Below, one piece after another: positions 25,854-33,586 of a stretch of 64,000 nucleotides of DNA (position 1 is the first letter of the stretch; each line of letters opens with the position of its first letter). The position numbers were made by a program, and so were the translations under genes. Source of the stretch: Collimonas sp. OK607 (GTDB taxonomy: Bacteria > Pseudomonadota > Gammaproteobacteria > Burkholderiales > Burkholderiaceae_D); the NCBI RefSeq assembly GCF_900111995.1, contig NZ_FOKF01000001.1, positions 124,001 through 188,000 on the forward strand. The letters are read 5' to 3'. Under the pieces are notes generated by a model. The model saw only the letters and a program-made list of their open reading frames with translations. It ran no database searches and had not been told where the DNA came from.

Positions 25854-27608
25854 TTAGCTCAACAACCGCTCGCGCTTTTGCTCTTCATCAAAAAACAGCC
25901 GCGACGGTTTGATCAGGTCGCTGCGGCTGATGATGCCGATCAGACGGCGGCTATGCAAATCGCTTACCACCGGCAGCCGCTCCAGGTGATGCGTGGCCAT
26001 GCGGGCTGCGGCGATGCGGCAGGTTTCGGACGGTAGCGCAACCAGGGCGGCAGACTGTTCGATGTAGGTTGGATTGAACAATGTCGTCAAGGTATTGCTG
26101 CCATCGGCTTGCGGACCGAAGCTGCTGCGTTCGACCATGCCTATCAAACCTTGTTCGATGTCGACTACCGGATAGCTGCGATGCACTTGCCCCGCGCCGA
26201 AATAGCGCTCCAGGGTTTCCGCGATAGTGAGGCTGGCCGGGATCGCGGCTACAGCATGCGTCATCACTTCATCCACATGCTGCCGTTCCAGCGGATCGAC
26301 ACCGTATTCGCGATAGATGTGATAACCGCGACGGGCGATTTTTTCGGTCATGATCGAGCGCCGCATGGTCAAGACGGTAAAGCCGTAAGCGACGCCGGTG
26401 GTGAGCAGTAGCGGCAGCAAGGCGTTGGTGTCGTGGGTCAGTCCGAAGGCGAAGACGGCAGCGGTAAGCGGTGCGCCTAGTACGCCGGCCAACACCGCCG
26501 CCATGCATACCAAGGGCCACAAATGTGCATCGCCGCCAGGCAGCCACGGCGCCAGCACGGTGCCGAGACCCGCGCCGATAATCAGCAACGGCGCGAGGAC
26601 ACCGCCGGAAGTGCCGGAGCCGAGTGCAATGACCCAGATCACGGCTTTGACCAGCAGCAGGCTCAGCGCCAGTTGCAAGGCCAGGTTGCCATTGAGCAGA
26701 TCGCCGATGACGTCGTAACCGACACCGAGCGCACGCGGCTCAAAATACCCGCCTATGCCCACTGCGATGCCCCCCAGCGCCGGCCACCACATCCAATGGA
26801 CCGGCAGTTTGCCGAACAGGTCCTCAACCTTGTATAAGGCAGTCGACATCAATGCCGATAAGGCGCCGCCCAGAATCCCGGCGATGACGCAGGAGAACAG
26901 GGCGCTAATGCCGATTTCCGATGTCTGTAACGGGAACAGCGGGCCGGTATCCAGTAACAATGGGCGGGTGAATCCGGCCACTGCGCAGGCAACGATGACT
27001 GGCAGCAGGCTGCGCGGCCGCAATTCGAACAGCAGCAGTTCTACCGCCAGCAACACAGCCGCTACAGGTGTGCCGAACACCGCGGTCATGCCGGCTGCGG
27101 CGCCGGCCACCAGCAAGGTCTTGCGTTCGGCTCCGGTCAGGTGAAAATGCTGGGCGATCAGCGAGCCGATTGCGCCGCCGGTCATGATGATCGGGCCTTC
27201 TGCACCAAACGGGCCGCCGCTGCCGATCACGATGCCTGAAGACAGCGGTTTGAGGATGGCGACCTTGGCCGACATTTTACTTTTGCCGAACAGGATAGCT
27301 TCGATCGCTTCCGGAATCCCGTGGCCGCGGATTTTCTCTGAGCCGAAACGTGCAATCAGGCCGACAATCAGGCCGCCCGCTACCGGCAGCAAGATGACCC
27401 AGGGGCCCAGATGATTATCTGCGGGTGAACGCGTAACGAAAGACAGCGTTTGATAGAAGAACAGATTGGTGAACAGCCGGATCAGGTTCAGCAGTGCAAA
27501 TGCCGCCAGCGTGCCGAAGCCGCCGATGACCACTGCAATCAGTGAAATCTTGAGCAGGCGCGTATCGGCCGCGAAGTCGCGTTTGTGCGAATGATGGTTG
27601 GAGGACAT
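25854..27608 (-). CDS. ClC-family chloride channel or H+/Cl- antiporter with CBS domains
   Basis: 584 residues: a ClC membrane domain (about 20-425) followed by two CBS domains (about 445-575). Filter motifs are GSGGP (129-133), GAEGP (135-139) with the gating Glu137, and GTSGGVLAP further on. The internal proton Glu seems kept in LFELRP, which would favour antiport over channel function. The second motif has Ala where most members have Arg or Lys. The upstream marR-like gene ends 10 bases before the start, so the two are co-transcribed. CBS domains suggest control by an adenine nucleotide. Confidence 0.9.
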   Translation of the reverse strand: MSSNHHSHKRDFAADTRLLKISLIAVVIGGFGTLAAFALLNLIRLFTNLFFYQTLSFVTRSPADNHLGPWVILLPVAGGLIVGLIARFGSEKIRGHGIPEAIEAILFGKSKMSAKVAILKPLSSGIVIGSGGPFGAEGPIIMTGGAIGSLIAQHFHLTGAERKTLLVAGAAAGMTAVFGTPVAAVLLAVELLLFELRPRSLLPVIVACAVAGFTRPLLLDTGPLFPLQTSEIGISALFSCVIAGILGGALSALMSTALYKVEDLFGKLPVHWMWWPALGGIAVGIGGYFEPRALGVGYDVIGDLLNGNLALQLALSLLLVKAVIWVIALGSGTSGGVLAPLLIIGAGLGTVLAPWLPGGDAHLWPLVCMAAVLAGVLGAPLTAAVFAFGLTHDTNALLPLLLTTGVAYGFTVLTMRRSIMTEKIARRGYHIYREYGVDPLERQHVDEVMTHAVAAIPASLTIAETLERYFGAGQVHRSYPVVDIEQGLIGMVERSSFGPQADGSNTLTTLFNPTYIEQSAALVALPSETCRIAAARMATHHLERLPVVSDLHSRRLIGIISRSDLIKPSRLFFDEEQKRERLLS

Positions 27609-27618
27609 GATGGAACTC

Positions 27619-28035
27619 TCAAGTATTGAAGGTATTTATATTCGGCACGCGGAAGATATCGGTAAGAGTATTCAGTTCTGCATGGTGCAATTCCGCCAGC
27701 TTGGCCAGGCAGCGTTCGCCCGCGGGCAGTAGATGGATGTTGACCTGGCGGCGGTCGATCTCACTGTTGCAGCGTTCGACCAATTCGAGTTTTTCGCAAC
27801 GCGAGATCAGCGCAACCACACTGTGATGCTGCGACTGCAGGCGTTCGGCCAGCTCGCCGACGCTGGCCCAGTCACGGCCGGGAGTGCCTTTTACGTGCAG
27901 CAACAGCAGGTATTGCTGAGGTGTAACACCTTCGCTTTGGGCCGCGTCTTCACTGAAGCGCAGGAATTTTCGGAGTTGGTAGCGAAATGTCGATAGCGCT
28001 TCAAAATCTTGCTTGGACAGGGATGAGGATGGCAT
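27619..28035 (-). CDS. MarR-family transcriptional regulator
   Basis: 138 residues. The winged-helix core is visible: YLLLLHVKG, WASVGELAERLQSQHHSVVALISR (recognition helix region), then the wing with LVERCNSEIDRRQVNIHL. MarR proteins bind palindromic DNA as dimers and usually repress their own operon until a small ligand binds. It is the first gene of an operon with the ClC gene, so it probably controls chloride/proton transport. The ligand is unknown. Confidence 0.9.
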   Translation of the reverse strand: MPSSSLSKQDFEALSTFRYQLRKFLRFSEDAAQSEGVTPQQYLLLLHVKGTPGRDWASVGELAERLQSQHHSVVALISRCEKLELVERCNSEIDRRQVNIHLLPAGERCLAKLAELHHAELNTLTDIFRVPNINTFNT

Positions 28036-28082
28036 CTTATGCTCGGGTTTTAGGGGGGAATGGAATTCTTGAGGCCTGTAAA

Positions 28083-28101
28083 TATATCACAATACGATAT
28101 A
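28083..28101. promoter_or_regulatory. Possible MarR operator upstream of the marR-clc operon
   Basis: The inverted repeat TATATC-N7-GATATA lies about 50 bases before the marR-like start, in an AT-rich stretch between it and the divergent ydeI-like gene. Size and position fit a MarR-family operator that also overlaps the operon promoter. Called on pattern alone. Confidence 0.35.
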
Positions 28102-28219
28102 AATTCACTAAAGTATGATTTGATCCAAATGGCCTGAGCCAGTTTCTAGCGCCGGTGCACCCGGGAAGATCTGCAAAATAGTAATAAAATGCAACTTCCG
28201 TCGGCGTGGGGAAAAGCAG

Positions 28220-28813
28220 ATGAATTCAGATCGAAGCAAGGTTGCGGAGCTGCCGATACAGCTTTTCGATCAGCAAAAGGACTGGGCCGCATGGCTGAAA
28301 AAGAACCATGACAAGTCGCCCGGCGTCTGGCTGCGGCTGGCGAAGAAGTACTCGGATCGGGCTTCGGTTTCGTATCCCGAAGCAGTGGAGTCGGCGTTGT
28401 GCTACGGATGGATAGATGGCCAGAAAAAGAGCGACGATGACGATTTCTGGCTGCAGAAATTTACGCCGCGTTCAGCCAGGAGCATCTGGTCCAGGATCAA
28501 TCGCGACAAAGCCTTGGCGCTGATCGAAAGCGGTCGGATGATGCCATCCGGGTTCAAGGAGGTGGAGCGCGCCCGGAACGACGGCCGTTGGGACGCTGCC
28601 TATGACTCGGCCAGCACGTCGTCCGTACCGGCAGATTTCCAGGCGGCGTTGGACGCCAGCCCGCGCGCGCAGGCGTTTTTTTCCACGCTCAGCAGCAGCA
28701 ATCGTTACGCTGTTTTGTTCAGGATTCAAACAGCGAAAAAAGCGGAAACGCGTGCCAGGCGCATCCAGGACTACACCAGTATGCTGGAACGGCACGAGAA
28801 ATTTCATCCGTGA
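28220..28813 (+). CDS. YdeI/OmpD-associated family protein
   Basis: 197 residues. The family pattern is clear: SPGVWLRLAKKYSD, SYPEAVESALCYGWIDGQKK, FTPRSARSIWSRINRDKALALI, and the C-terminal Arg/Lys-rich helix with KAETRARRIQDYTSML. YdeI-like proteins have been connected with bacteriocin or antimicrobial-peptide tolerance, but the mechanism is not known. Transcribed away from the marR-clc operon; a single gene with no partner downstream. Confidence 0.87.
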   Translation: MNSDRSKVAELPIQLFDQQKDWAAWLKKNHDKSPGVWLRLAKKYSDRASVSYPEAVESALCYGWIDGQKKSDDDDFWLQKFTPRSARSIWSRINRDKALALIESGRMMPSGFKEVERARNDGRWDAAYDSASTSSVPADFQAALDASPRAQAFFSTLSSSNRYAVLFRIQTAKKAETRARRIQDYTSMLERHEKFHP

Positions 28814-29048
28814 TTTGTTTTTCCGTTATACCTGATGTCAGGTAACGATAACTGTGCCGCCTGTTGATGTTGTCCATGGCATCTCCATAGTTATTGCGAT
28901 CACCTGATCGACAAAACCCTATACCGGTGTACCCTGTGATTAATTCCCGCCTGAACTTTCCGTTTAAAACCTCTGTCTGAATCCTCGTTCGGGGAATAAA
29001 TTTTTCATATCTGCGGTCTTGTGCTTCATGAACCCTGGAAATGCCTGG

Positions 29049-29597
29049 ATGATCGATTCGACAAAAAAACAGCGGTTCCAAGCCAGTGTACTGCCGCACT
29101 TGAACTCCGCGTTCAACCTGGCGTGCTGGCTCACGCGCAGCCGTCAGGATGCGGAAGACGTGGTGCAGGAAGCTTATTTGCGCGCTTTTAAATTCTTCGA
29201 CGGTTTTCATGGCGACGACAGTCGCGCCTGGCTGCTGACCATCGTGCGCAATACTTTCTACACCTGGTACCAGGAGCAGCAGAAACAGCCGCAGCAAACC
29301 GCGTTCGACGAGGATGTGCAGATTTTTCAAACCGGCGACGGGCTCGACATGGCGGCCGCAGACAACAATCCCGAGACGCTGCTGATGCAGAAAGACAGCG
29401 AGCGCCAGCTACGGCAGGCGCTGCAAGCGTTGCCGCTGGAATTTCGCGAGGTGATGGTGATGCGTGAGCTGGAAGAGCTATCTTATAAGCAGATCGCCGC
29501 CATCGTCGGTATTCCGATCGGCACGGTAATGTCGCGCCTGGGGCGCGGCCGTAAATTGCTGGCGACAATTCTTGCGCCAGCCAGGCAGGAGGCATGA
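29049..29597 (+). CDS. ECF-type RNA polymerase sigma factor
   Basis: 182 residues from the ATG at 29049, with GGAA eight bases upstream; an earlier ATG at 29028 lacks a site. Region 2 is visible in RQDAEDVVQEAYLRAFKFF and SRAWLLTIVRNTFYTW, and region 4 in LPLEFREVMVMRELEELSYK with GTVMSRLGRGRKLL. The next gene, a zinc-type anti-sigma factor, overlaps the stop by one base, so the pair forms a regulatory module probably controlling its own promoter. The signal is unknown. Confidence 0.93.
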   Translation: MIDSTKKQRFQASVLPHLNSAFNLACWLTRSRQDAEDVVQEAYLRAFKFFDGFHGDDSRAWLLTIVRNTFYTWYQEQQKQPQQTAFDEDVQIFQTGDGLDMAAADNNPETLLMQKDSERQLRQALQALPLEFREVMVMRELEELSYKQIAAIVGIPIGTVMSRLGRGRKLLATILAPARQEA

Positions 29598-30349
29598 TGG
29601 ATCATCAGGAAGTACTGGAGCTGTTGCCGGCTTATGGCGATCAGGAGCTCGGCATTGGCGAGGCACTGGAGGTGCAGCGTCATCTTGATAGCTGTGCCGA
29701 TTGTCAGCGCGAATATACCGCCCAGCGCATCGTCAGTGCACGCTTCAAGAAGGAGGCGGACTATTTCGATGCCCCGCCACATCTGGCGCAGCGCATCAGC
29801 GCCGCCTTGCCGCAAGACCCGCCGCGCGCCAAACCATGGCGTATCAACTGGCTCAATCTCGGTGCTGCCATGGCGGCCGGACTGGCGCTGGCATGGAGCA
29901 TCGGCTTGTATCTCAACCTGCCGTCGGACCAGGATAAACTGACTGAGGAAGTGGTTGCCAGCCATGTTCGCTCACTGCAGGTCGATCATCTCTCGGATGT
30001 GGCCTCAACTGACCAGCACACGGTGAAACCCTGGTTCAACGGCAAGCTGAATTTTTCTCCGCCTGTGGTCGATCTGGCATCCCGCGGCTTTCCGCTGATC
30101 GGCGGCCGCCTCGATTATCTCGGCGGCCGGCCGGTGGCCGCGTTGATTTACCGGCACGCCCAACATCCTATCAATTTGTATATTTGGCCGAGTAACGACA
30201 GGGATGTGGCGCCACAGTTGCAAAACAGGCAAGGCTACCATATCGTGCGCTGGACCTGGGATGGCATGAATTACTGGACCGTATCTGATCTGGCAGCGAA
30301 TGAACTGGAAAATTTCGCGGGAATGGTGCGCTCCACGGTACGTCAATAA
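29597..30349 (+). CDS. Transmembrane anti-sigma factor with zinc-finger motif
   Basis: 250 residues; ATGATG at the start, with AGGAGG best spaced for the second ATG, whose first base is the last base of the sigma-factor stop. The cytoplasmic part has the HxxxCxxC zinc motif in RHLDSCADCQ (about 28-37). One membrane helix follows at about 95-115 (AMAAGLALAWSIGLYL), and then a periplasmic domain ending WTWDGMNYWTVSDLAANEL, typical of ChrR-like or RsiW-like factors in Burkholderiales. It would hold the sigma factor inactive at the membrane. Confidence 0.9.
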   Translation: MDHQEVLELLPAYGDQELGIGEALEVQRHLDSCADCQREYTAQRIVSARFKKEADYFDAPPHLAQRISAALPQDPPRAKPWRINWLNLGAAMAAGLALAWSIGLYLNLPSDQDKLTEEVVASHVRSLQVDHLSDVASTDQHTVKPWFNGKLNFSPPVVDLASRGFPLIGGRLDYLGGRPVAALIYRHAQHPINLYIWPSNDRDVAPQLQNRQGYHIVRWTWDGMNYWTVSDLAANELENFAGMVRSTVRQ

Positions 30350-30774
30350 GTTACCTTAATCGCAGCATCTTAAGAGTACGTTACATTTTTTTGATGGGCG
30401 CCAACAAACTAATAACATTTTCTTGTTTGACAGATGCCCGTTCGTAGACGAAAGTGAATAGGTTCGGAATGGCAGTAATTCATGGGACCTTGCTTACCTG
30501 TCCAGATGGATCGGTCCTGTTTACGCATACATATGCAGGAATAGGCAAGTAACTGCCATTTTTGACAGTTCAATAAGAATTACCAAAAGCGTACTATCAA
30601 GGAAAAGAGGCGAGCCGCCTGTACGGTGTGCCGCTCTAGCGGCAGAGCCGAGGATATTCTGTTTTCCAACGCATCGCTTTGCCGCTGTTTTCCCTTGCAA
30701 GAAACGGCACGCCGTCACTGTCAGCAGTGTCTGGGCGGCCTTTTCTTCCAACATCAAGCTATAAGGAGATAGTA
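30350..30774. other. 425-base gap with hairpins, no gene seen
   Basis: No convincing coding frame on either strand. Two TTGACA hexamers occur (30427-30432 and 30562-30567) but neither has a good -10 box at the right distance. The palindromic GCCGCTCTAGCGGC and the arms GGCAGT/ACTGCC suggest RNA structure before the 61-residue gene. It may hold that gene's promoter and leader or a small RNA; nothing firmer is visible. Confidence 0.35.
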
Positions 30775-30960
30775 ATGGTCAGGCTGAATGAGGGTACCGT
30801 CATTTTTAAAGGACTGGCTTACGAATTCGACAGCACTGCCGAGGCAGCAGAATTCAAGAAACGCCTGGAAGCAGGCGGCGATCCGAAACACTATGCAGAT
30901 GCATTCAAGTGCATTGATATTTATTCGACTCCTGCTAAGCGTGAGGTGCAGGAAGCCTGA
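30775..30960 (+). CDS. Small conserved-looking hypothetical protein
   Basis: 61 residues, start with a strong AAGGAGATAGTA site. The product is soluble, begins MVRLNEGTVIFKGLAYEFDS and contains AEAAEFKKRLEAGGDPKHYADAF; no family is recognised and there is no signal peptide or membrane helix. The good ribosome site and balanced composition make it likely real. Its long structured upstream gap may matter for control. Neighbours (anti-sigma factor, GST) say little about the role. Confidence 0.7.
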   Translation: MVRLNEGTVIFKGLAYEFDSTAEAAEFKKRLEAGGDPKHYADAFKCIDIYSTPAKREVQEA

Positions 30961-31072
30961 TTTGGCGAATTTTCGCTGCTACGGTTGTTGATGCACGGAT
31001 GGACTGCGTCAACACCGGTACGATGTCGTTCTGTGCTAGGATTTTGCTTCGATAAATTCAACCGGAGAACCT

Positions 31073-31687
31073 ATGCAGCTCATCGGCATGCTTGACTCAC
31101 CTTATGTCCGCCGCGTCTCGATTTCCTTGCAATTGCTTGGGATTTCGTTCGAACACCGTTCCATCTCCGTGTTCAGCACATTCGAACAATTTCGGGAAAT
31201 CAATCCGGTAGTCAAGGCGCCGTCGCTGGTGTGCGACGACGGCGAGCTGTTGATGGATTCAACGCTTATCCTGGATTACGCGGAAGCGCTGGCGGCGCCT
31301 GGCAAGAGTCTGATGCCGGCCGCAATCGGCGAGCGCCAGCATGCACTACGGGTTATCGGACTGGCACTGGCAGCATGCGAAAAAACTGTGCAGATTGTCT
31401 ATGAACGCAACTTGCGGCCTGCAGAAAAGCAGCACGAGCCGTGGGTCACGCGCGTCCAGGGTCAGCTCTATGCTGCCTACCAGGCGCTGGAGCTCGAACT
31501 GCGTAACAGGCCATTGGATGTCGCCAGCAAGACGATTAACCAGGCCGGTGTGACTACTGCGGTGGCCTGGCAATTCACGCGGATGATGTTGCCGGAAATC
31601 GTCCTCGCGGCCGACTATCCAACGCTGCAGTCGTTCTCTGAACGGGCTGAGCAGCTGGCGGAGTTCATCGCCGCACCGCCGTTATAA
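31073..31687 (+). CDS. Glutathione S-transferase family protein
   Basis: 204 residues. The thioredoxin-like N-terminal domain starts MQLIGMLDSPYVRRVSISLQ, with Ser9 as the likely glutathione-activating residue, then VKAPSLVCDDGELLMDST, with the cis-Pro and the Asp-Ser glutathione site. An all-helical C-terminal domain covers about 90-200. Cytosolic conjugation or reduction of small electrophiles is expected; the substrate is unknown. A good CCGGAGAACCT site precedes the start. Confidence 0.9.
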   Translation: MQLIGMLDSPYVRRVSISLQLLGISFEHRSISVFSTFEQFREINPVVKAPSLVCDDGELLMDSTLILDYAEALAAPGKSLMPAAIGERQHALRVIGLALAACEKTVQIVYERNLRPAEKQHEPWVTRVQGQLYAAYQALELELRNRPLDVASKTINQAGVTTAVAWQFTRMMLPEIVLAADYPTLQSFSERAEQLAEFIAAPPL

Positions 31688-31752
31688 GAAATAGGAGTCT
31701 GCCGGGCTGCACGTGGAGTCCGGCGGCATCTATTGTGTGTGTTGCTTGTTGT

Positions 31753-31905
31753 TTATTGCGAATGTGCTGCGCCACTCTTGCTGTGTGCGGCGCCGGTATC
31801 GTCGCACCAGGACGGACGGACATCGGGGTCGTCGCATTTAAACCCCGGATATGCACAGCCGCTCAGCAACGAAATCAAGGCAAGTATACCTAGTGCTGTT
31901 TTCAT
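31753..31905 (-). CDS. Very small lipoprotein (50 residues)
   Basis: Read directly on the minus strand: MKTALGILALISLLSGCAYP begins the product, giving a lipobox LSGC with Cys17, and the frame closes at TAA after 50 residues. The mature part is only 34 residues, with three further Cys and acidic residues (FKCDDPDVRPSWCDD). A weak AAGGGCGG site lies upstream. It sits just downstream of another small lipoprotein gene on the same strand. The function is unknown; a real gene is likely because of the textbook signal. Confidence 0.6.
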   Translation of the reverse strand: MKTALGILALISLLSGCAYPGFKCDDPDVRPSWCDDTGAAHSKSGAAHSQ

Positions 31906-31952
31906 GAAAGCCGCCCTTGGATTGGGTATTGATTCGGGTTTTTATTCGAATT

Positions 31953-32321
31953 TCAATTCATCAGCCGGCATTGCCGCAGCTCGCATTTGTACAGCTGTTG
32001 CTGGCCGTCCTGGCAACTGACCTGATAAGTTTCGGCGGCGGTGGTCTTCGCAATCAGTGTTGCGCTGCCGGCCGGAGTGCACGCGTTCCTTTTCGCCATC
32101 CGTTCCACTGTGTCGGACAATTCTCCATTTTTGCGGGCGGAGGGGTGTTGCGGCATCTCGACAATCTGCTCCGACGGGCTCAATGATTCTGATAGCGATA
32201 CCGGCGCCGGCGCTGAGCTGCGTGGCGGGGGTGTATAACTGCGCACAGTCGGTTGTGCAACGCAGCCGGCGAGGAGAGTGGCTGCAACGGTGGCGGTGAG
32301 AAGTAGCGATGGACCTTTCAT
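31953..32321 (-). CDS. Small lipoprotein of unknown function
   Basis: 122 residues. The signal ends with the lipobox LLAGC (Cys20). The mature part starts with a Pro/Ser-rich linker (about 27-55) and ends in a short folded part with four Cys (ACTPAG, QVSCQD, YKCELRQC). No family is recognised. It is followed 47 bases on by the 50-residue lipoprotein gene on the same strand, so the two may be co-expressed. Attachment to the outer membrane is expected from Val at position +2 after the Cys. Confidence 0.72.
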   Translation of the reverse strand: MKGPSLLLTATVAATLLAGCVAQPTVRSYTPPPRSSAPAPVSLSESLSPSEQIVEMPQHPSARKNGELSDTVERMAKRNACTPAGSATLIAKTTAAETYQVSCQDGQQQLYKCELRQCRLMN

Positions 32322-32473
32322 GCGTCTCCCAATTAAAAATGCATCAATCCGGACTGTGATGTCAGTGTGTCAAATGTATCATCTTTTTGGAGAGCGTTAG
32401 CGCGGCTTCAAGTTTAGCCCGTGTGGGGAAAAATAGAAACTACAAGCTAAACGAAAGCTTGCGGTCGCGTTCT

Positions 32474-33586
32474 TCAGAATTTCAACGCCTTGAGATAACC
32501 CGTCAACTCGAGATAACCGTGACCGGCGCGCCGGCCGTCGCGATTGACTGTTACCGCACCTTCCCAATATACCGATCCGGTCGATAACCGCGAATCGAGT
32601 TCCTGGTCGTCTTGCAAGGGCACCAGCGACCAGACGATGGCGCCGGCACCTGTGCCGGAGCCCGCATTTACCCCGGTATGCAGCGCTTGCTGCACCGGAT
32701 AGCTGGCATCGGTACGCGGCGAACGCCAATGACGTTCAGGCTGGAAGCTGACCTGTTCGGGAGGAAACTGGGTGACCTTGCCGCTGGCATCGCGCAAGGC
32801 AGCATGCGCCCATATCTTGTCGCCGCTACGATTGCGAATCTGAAACGCCATCAAGGCTGAGCCGTCATCCAGGTTGGCGCCGAGCCAGTCCCAACCCGTC
32901 GCATCGGCGTCCAGCACGCTGGTCGACCATTCGTGATCGAGCCAGGCATTGCCGCTGACGTCTTGCTCGCGGCCGGCGCGGGTCAGTTTGCCGCTGACCT
33001 GCAATTGCGGTTCGCTATAGTAGTAGCTGGCTTGCGCCGCTTGCGGCCCTTTGCGTGAATAGCCTTGATCGCCTTGCAGCAACGGTGGCTGGCCAGGCGT
33101 CAAACTGAGCTGCAAGGTAAATTCACCGGTAGCGATGCTGGCCTGATAACGGCCGTCGGCGCCGCGCAGCAGGCGCCAGTCGTCCAGTGCGACATCGGTG
33201 TTGCCTTCTTTGGCGTAAGCCAGGCCGAAGCCGGCGCGCGCGCTCTTTTGTGCGTGCAGAAGCTTACCCACGCCGGGATCGGACAGCGCCGCATGGGCGA
33301 TGATCAGTTGCGTCGGCGCGAAGGCGCTCGGGTTGGCGCGATCATGTTCTGTGGCGGAGCGGAAAAAAGTGATCTGGAAACCGATAGGCTTGCCATCCGG
33401 CGTGTTCAGCCAGCCGGTGACGTACCACCATTCAGTACGAAAGTCGGGATGTGCGCCGCTGTCTTGCGGCAGCGTGAGCGGATGCCCGGGAGTGACTTGT
33501 GCAAAGTGCGGCGGCGCGGCAAATTGCGGCGGCGAGGACAATAGCAGCAAGGCGCACAGCAGCCCGCGGCGAAATCCTGACAACAT
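32474..33586 (-). CDS. AttH/CrtC-like lipocalin-fold protein, exported
   Basis: 370 residues from the ATG at 33586, which follows AGGACTGG and overlaps the stop of the FtsX-like gene by one base (TAATG). A signal peptide is clear (LLCALLLLSSPPQFAA). The body matches the AttH/carotenoid-1,2-hydratase-like family: HPDFRTEWWYVTGWL near the start, then WLDHEWSTSVLD, GWDWLGANLDDGSALMAFQI, and the end YWEGAVTV with YLELTGY. It is the third gene of an ABC/FtsX operon, an arrangement I recall for this family. The ligand, probably lipid-like, is unknown. Confidence 0.85.
   Translation of the reverse strand: MLSGFRRGLLCALLLLSSPPQFAAPPHFAQVTPGHPLTLPQDSGAHPDFRTEWWYVTGWLNTPDGKPIGFQITFFRSATEHDRANPSAFAPTQLIIAHAALSDPGVGKLLHAQKSARAGFGLAYAKEGNTDVALDDWRLLRGADGRYQASIATGEFTLQLSLTPGQPPLLQGDQGYSRKGPQAAQASYYYSEPQLQVSGKLTRAGREQDVSGNAWLDHEWSTSVLDADATGWDWLGANLDDGSALMAFQIRNRSGDKIWAHAALRDASGKVTQFPPEQVSFQPERHWRSPRTDASYPVQQALHTGVNAGSGTGAGAIVWSLVPLQDDQELDSRLSTGSVYWEGAVTVNRDGRRAGHGYLELTGYLKALKF

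Noticed and set aside
25854-27600. Several plus-strand frames within the ClC gene
   Set aside because: All are antisense to conserved membrane and CBS segments; explained by the high GC codon pattern.
30521-30757. 78-codon minus-strand frame in the gap before the 61-residue gene
   Set aside because: No ribosome site or family; it overlaps the hairpins of the leader region.
31701-31730. Hairpin between the GST and the 50-residue lipoprotein gene
   Set aside because: GCCGG/CCGGC arms exist but the loop is long and no T run follows, so it is not called a terminator.
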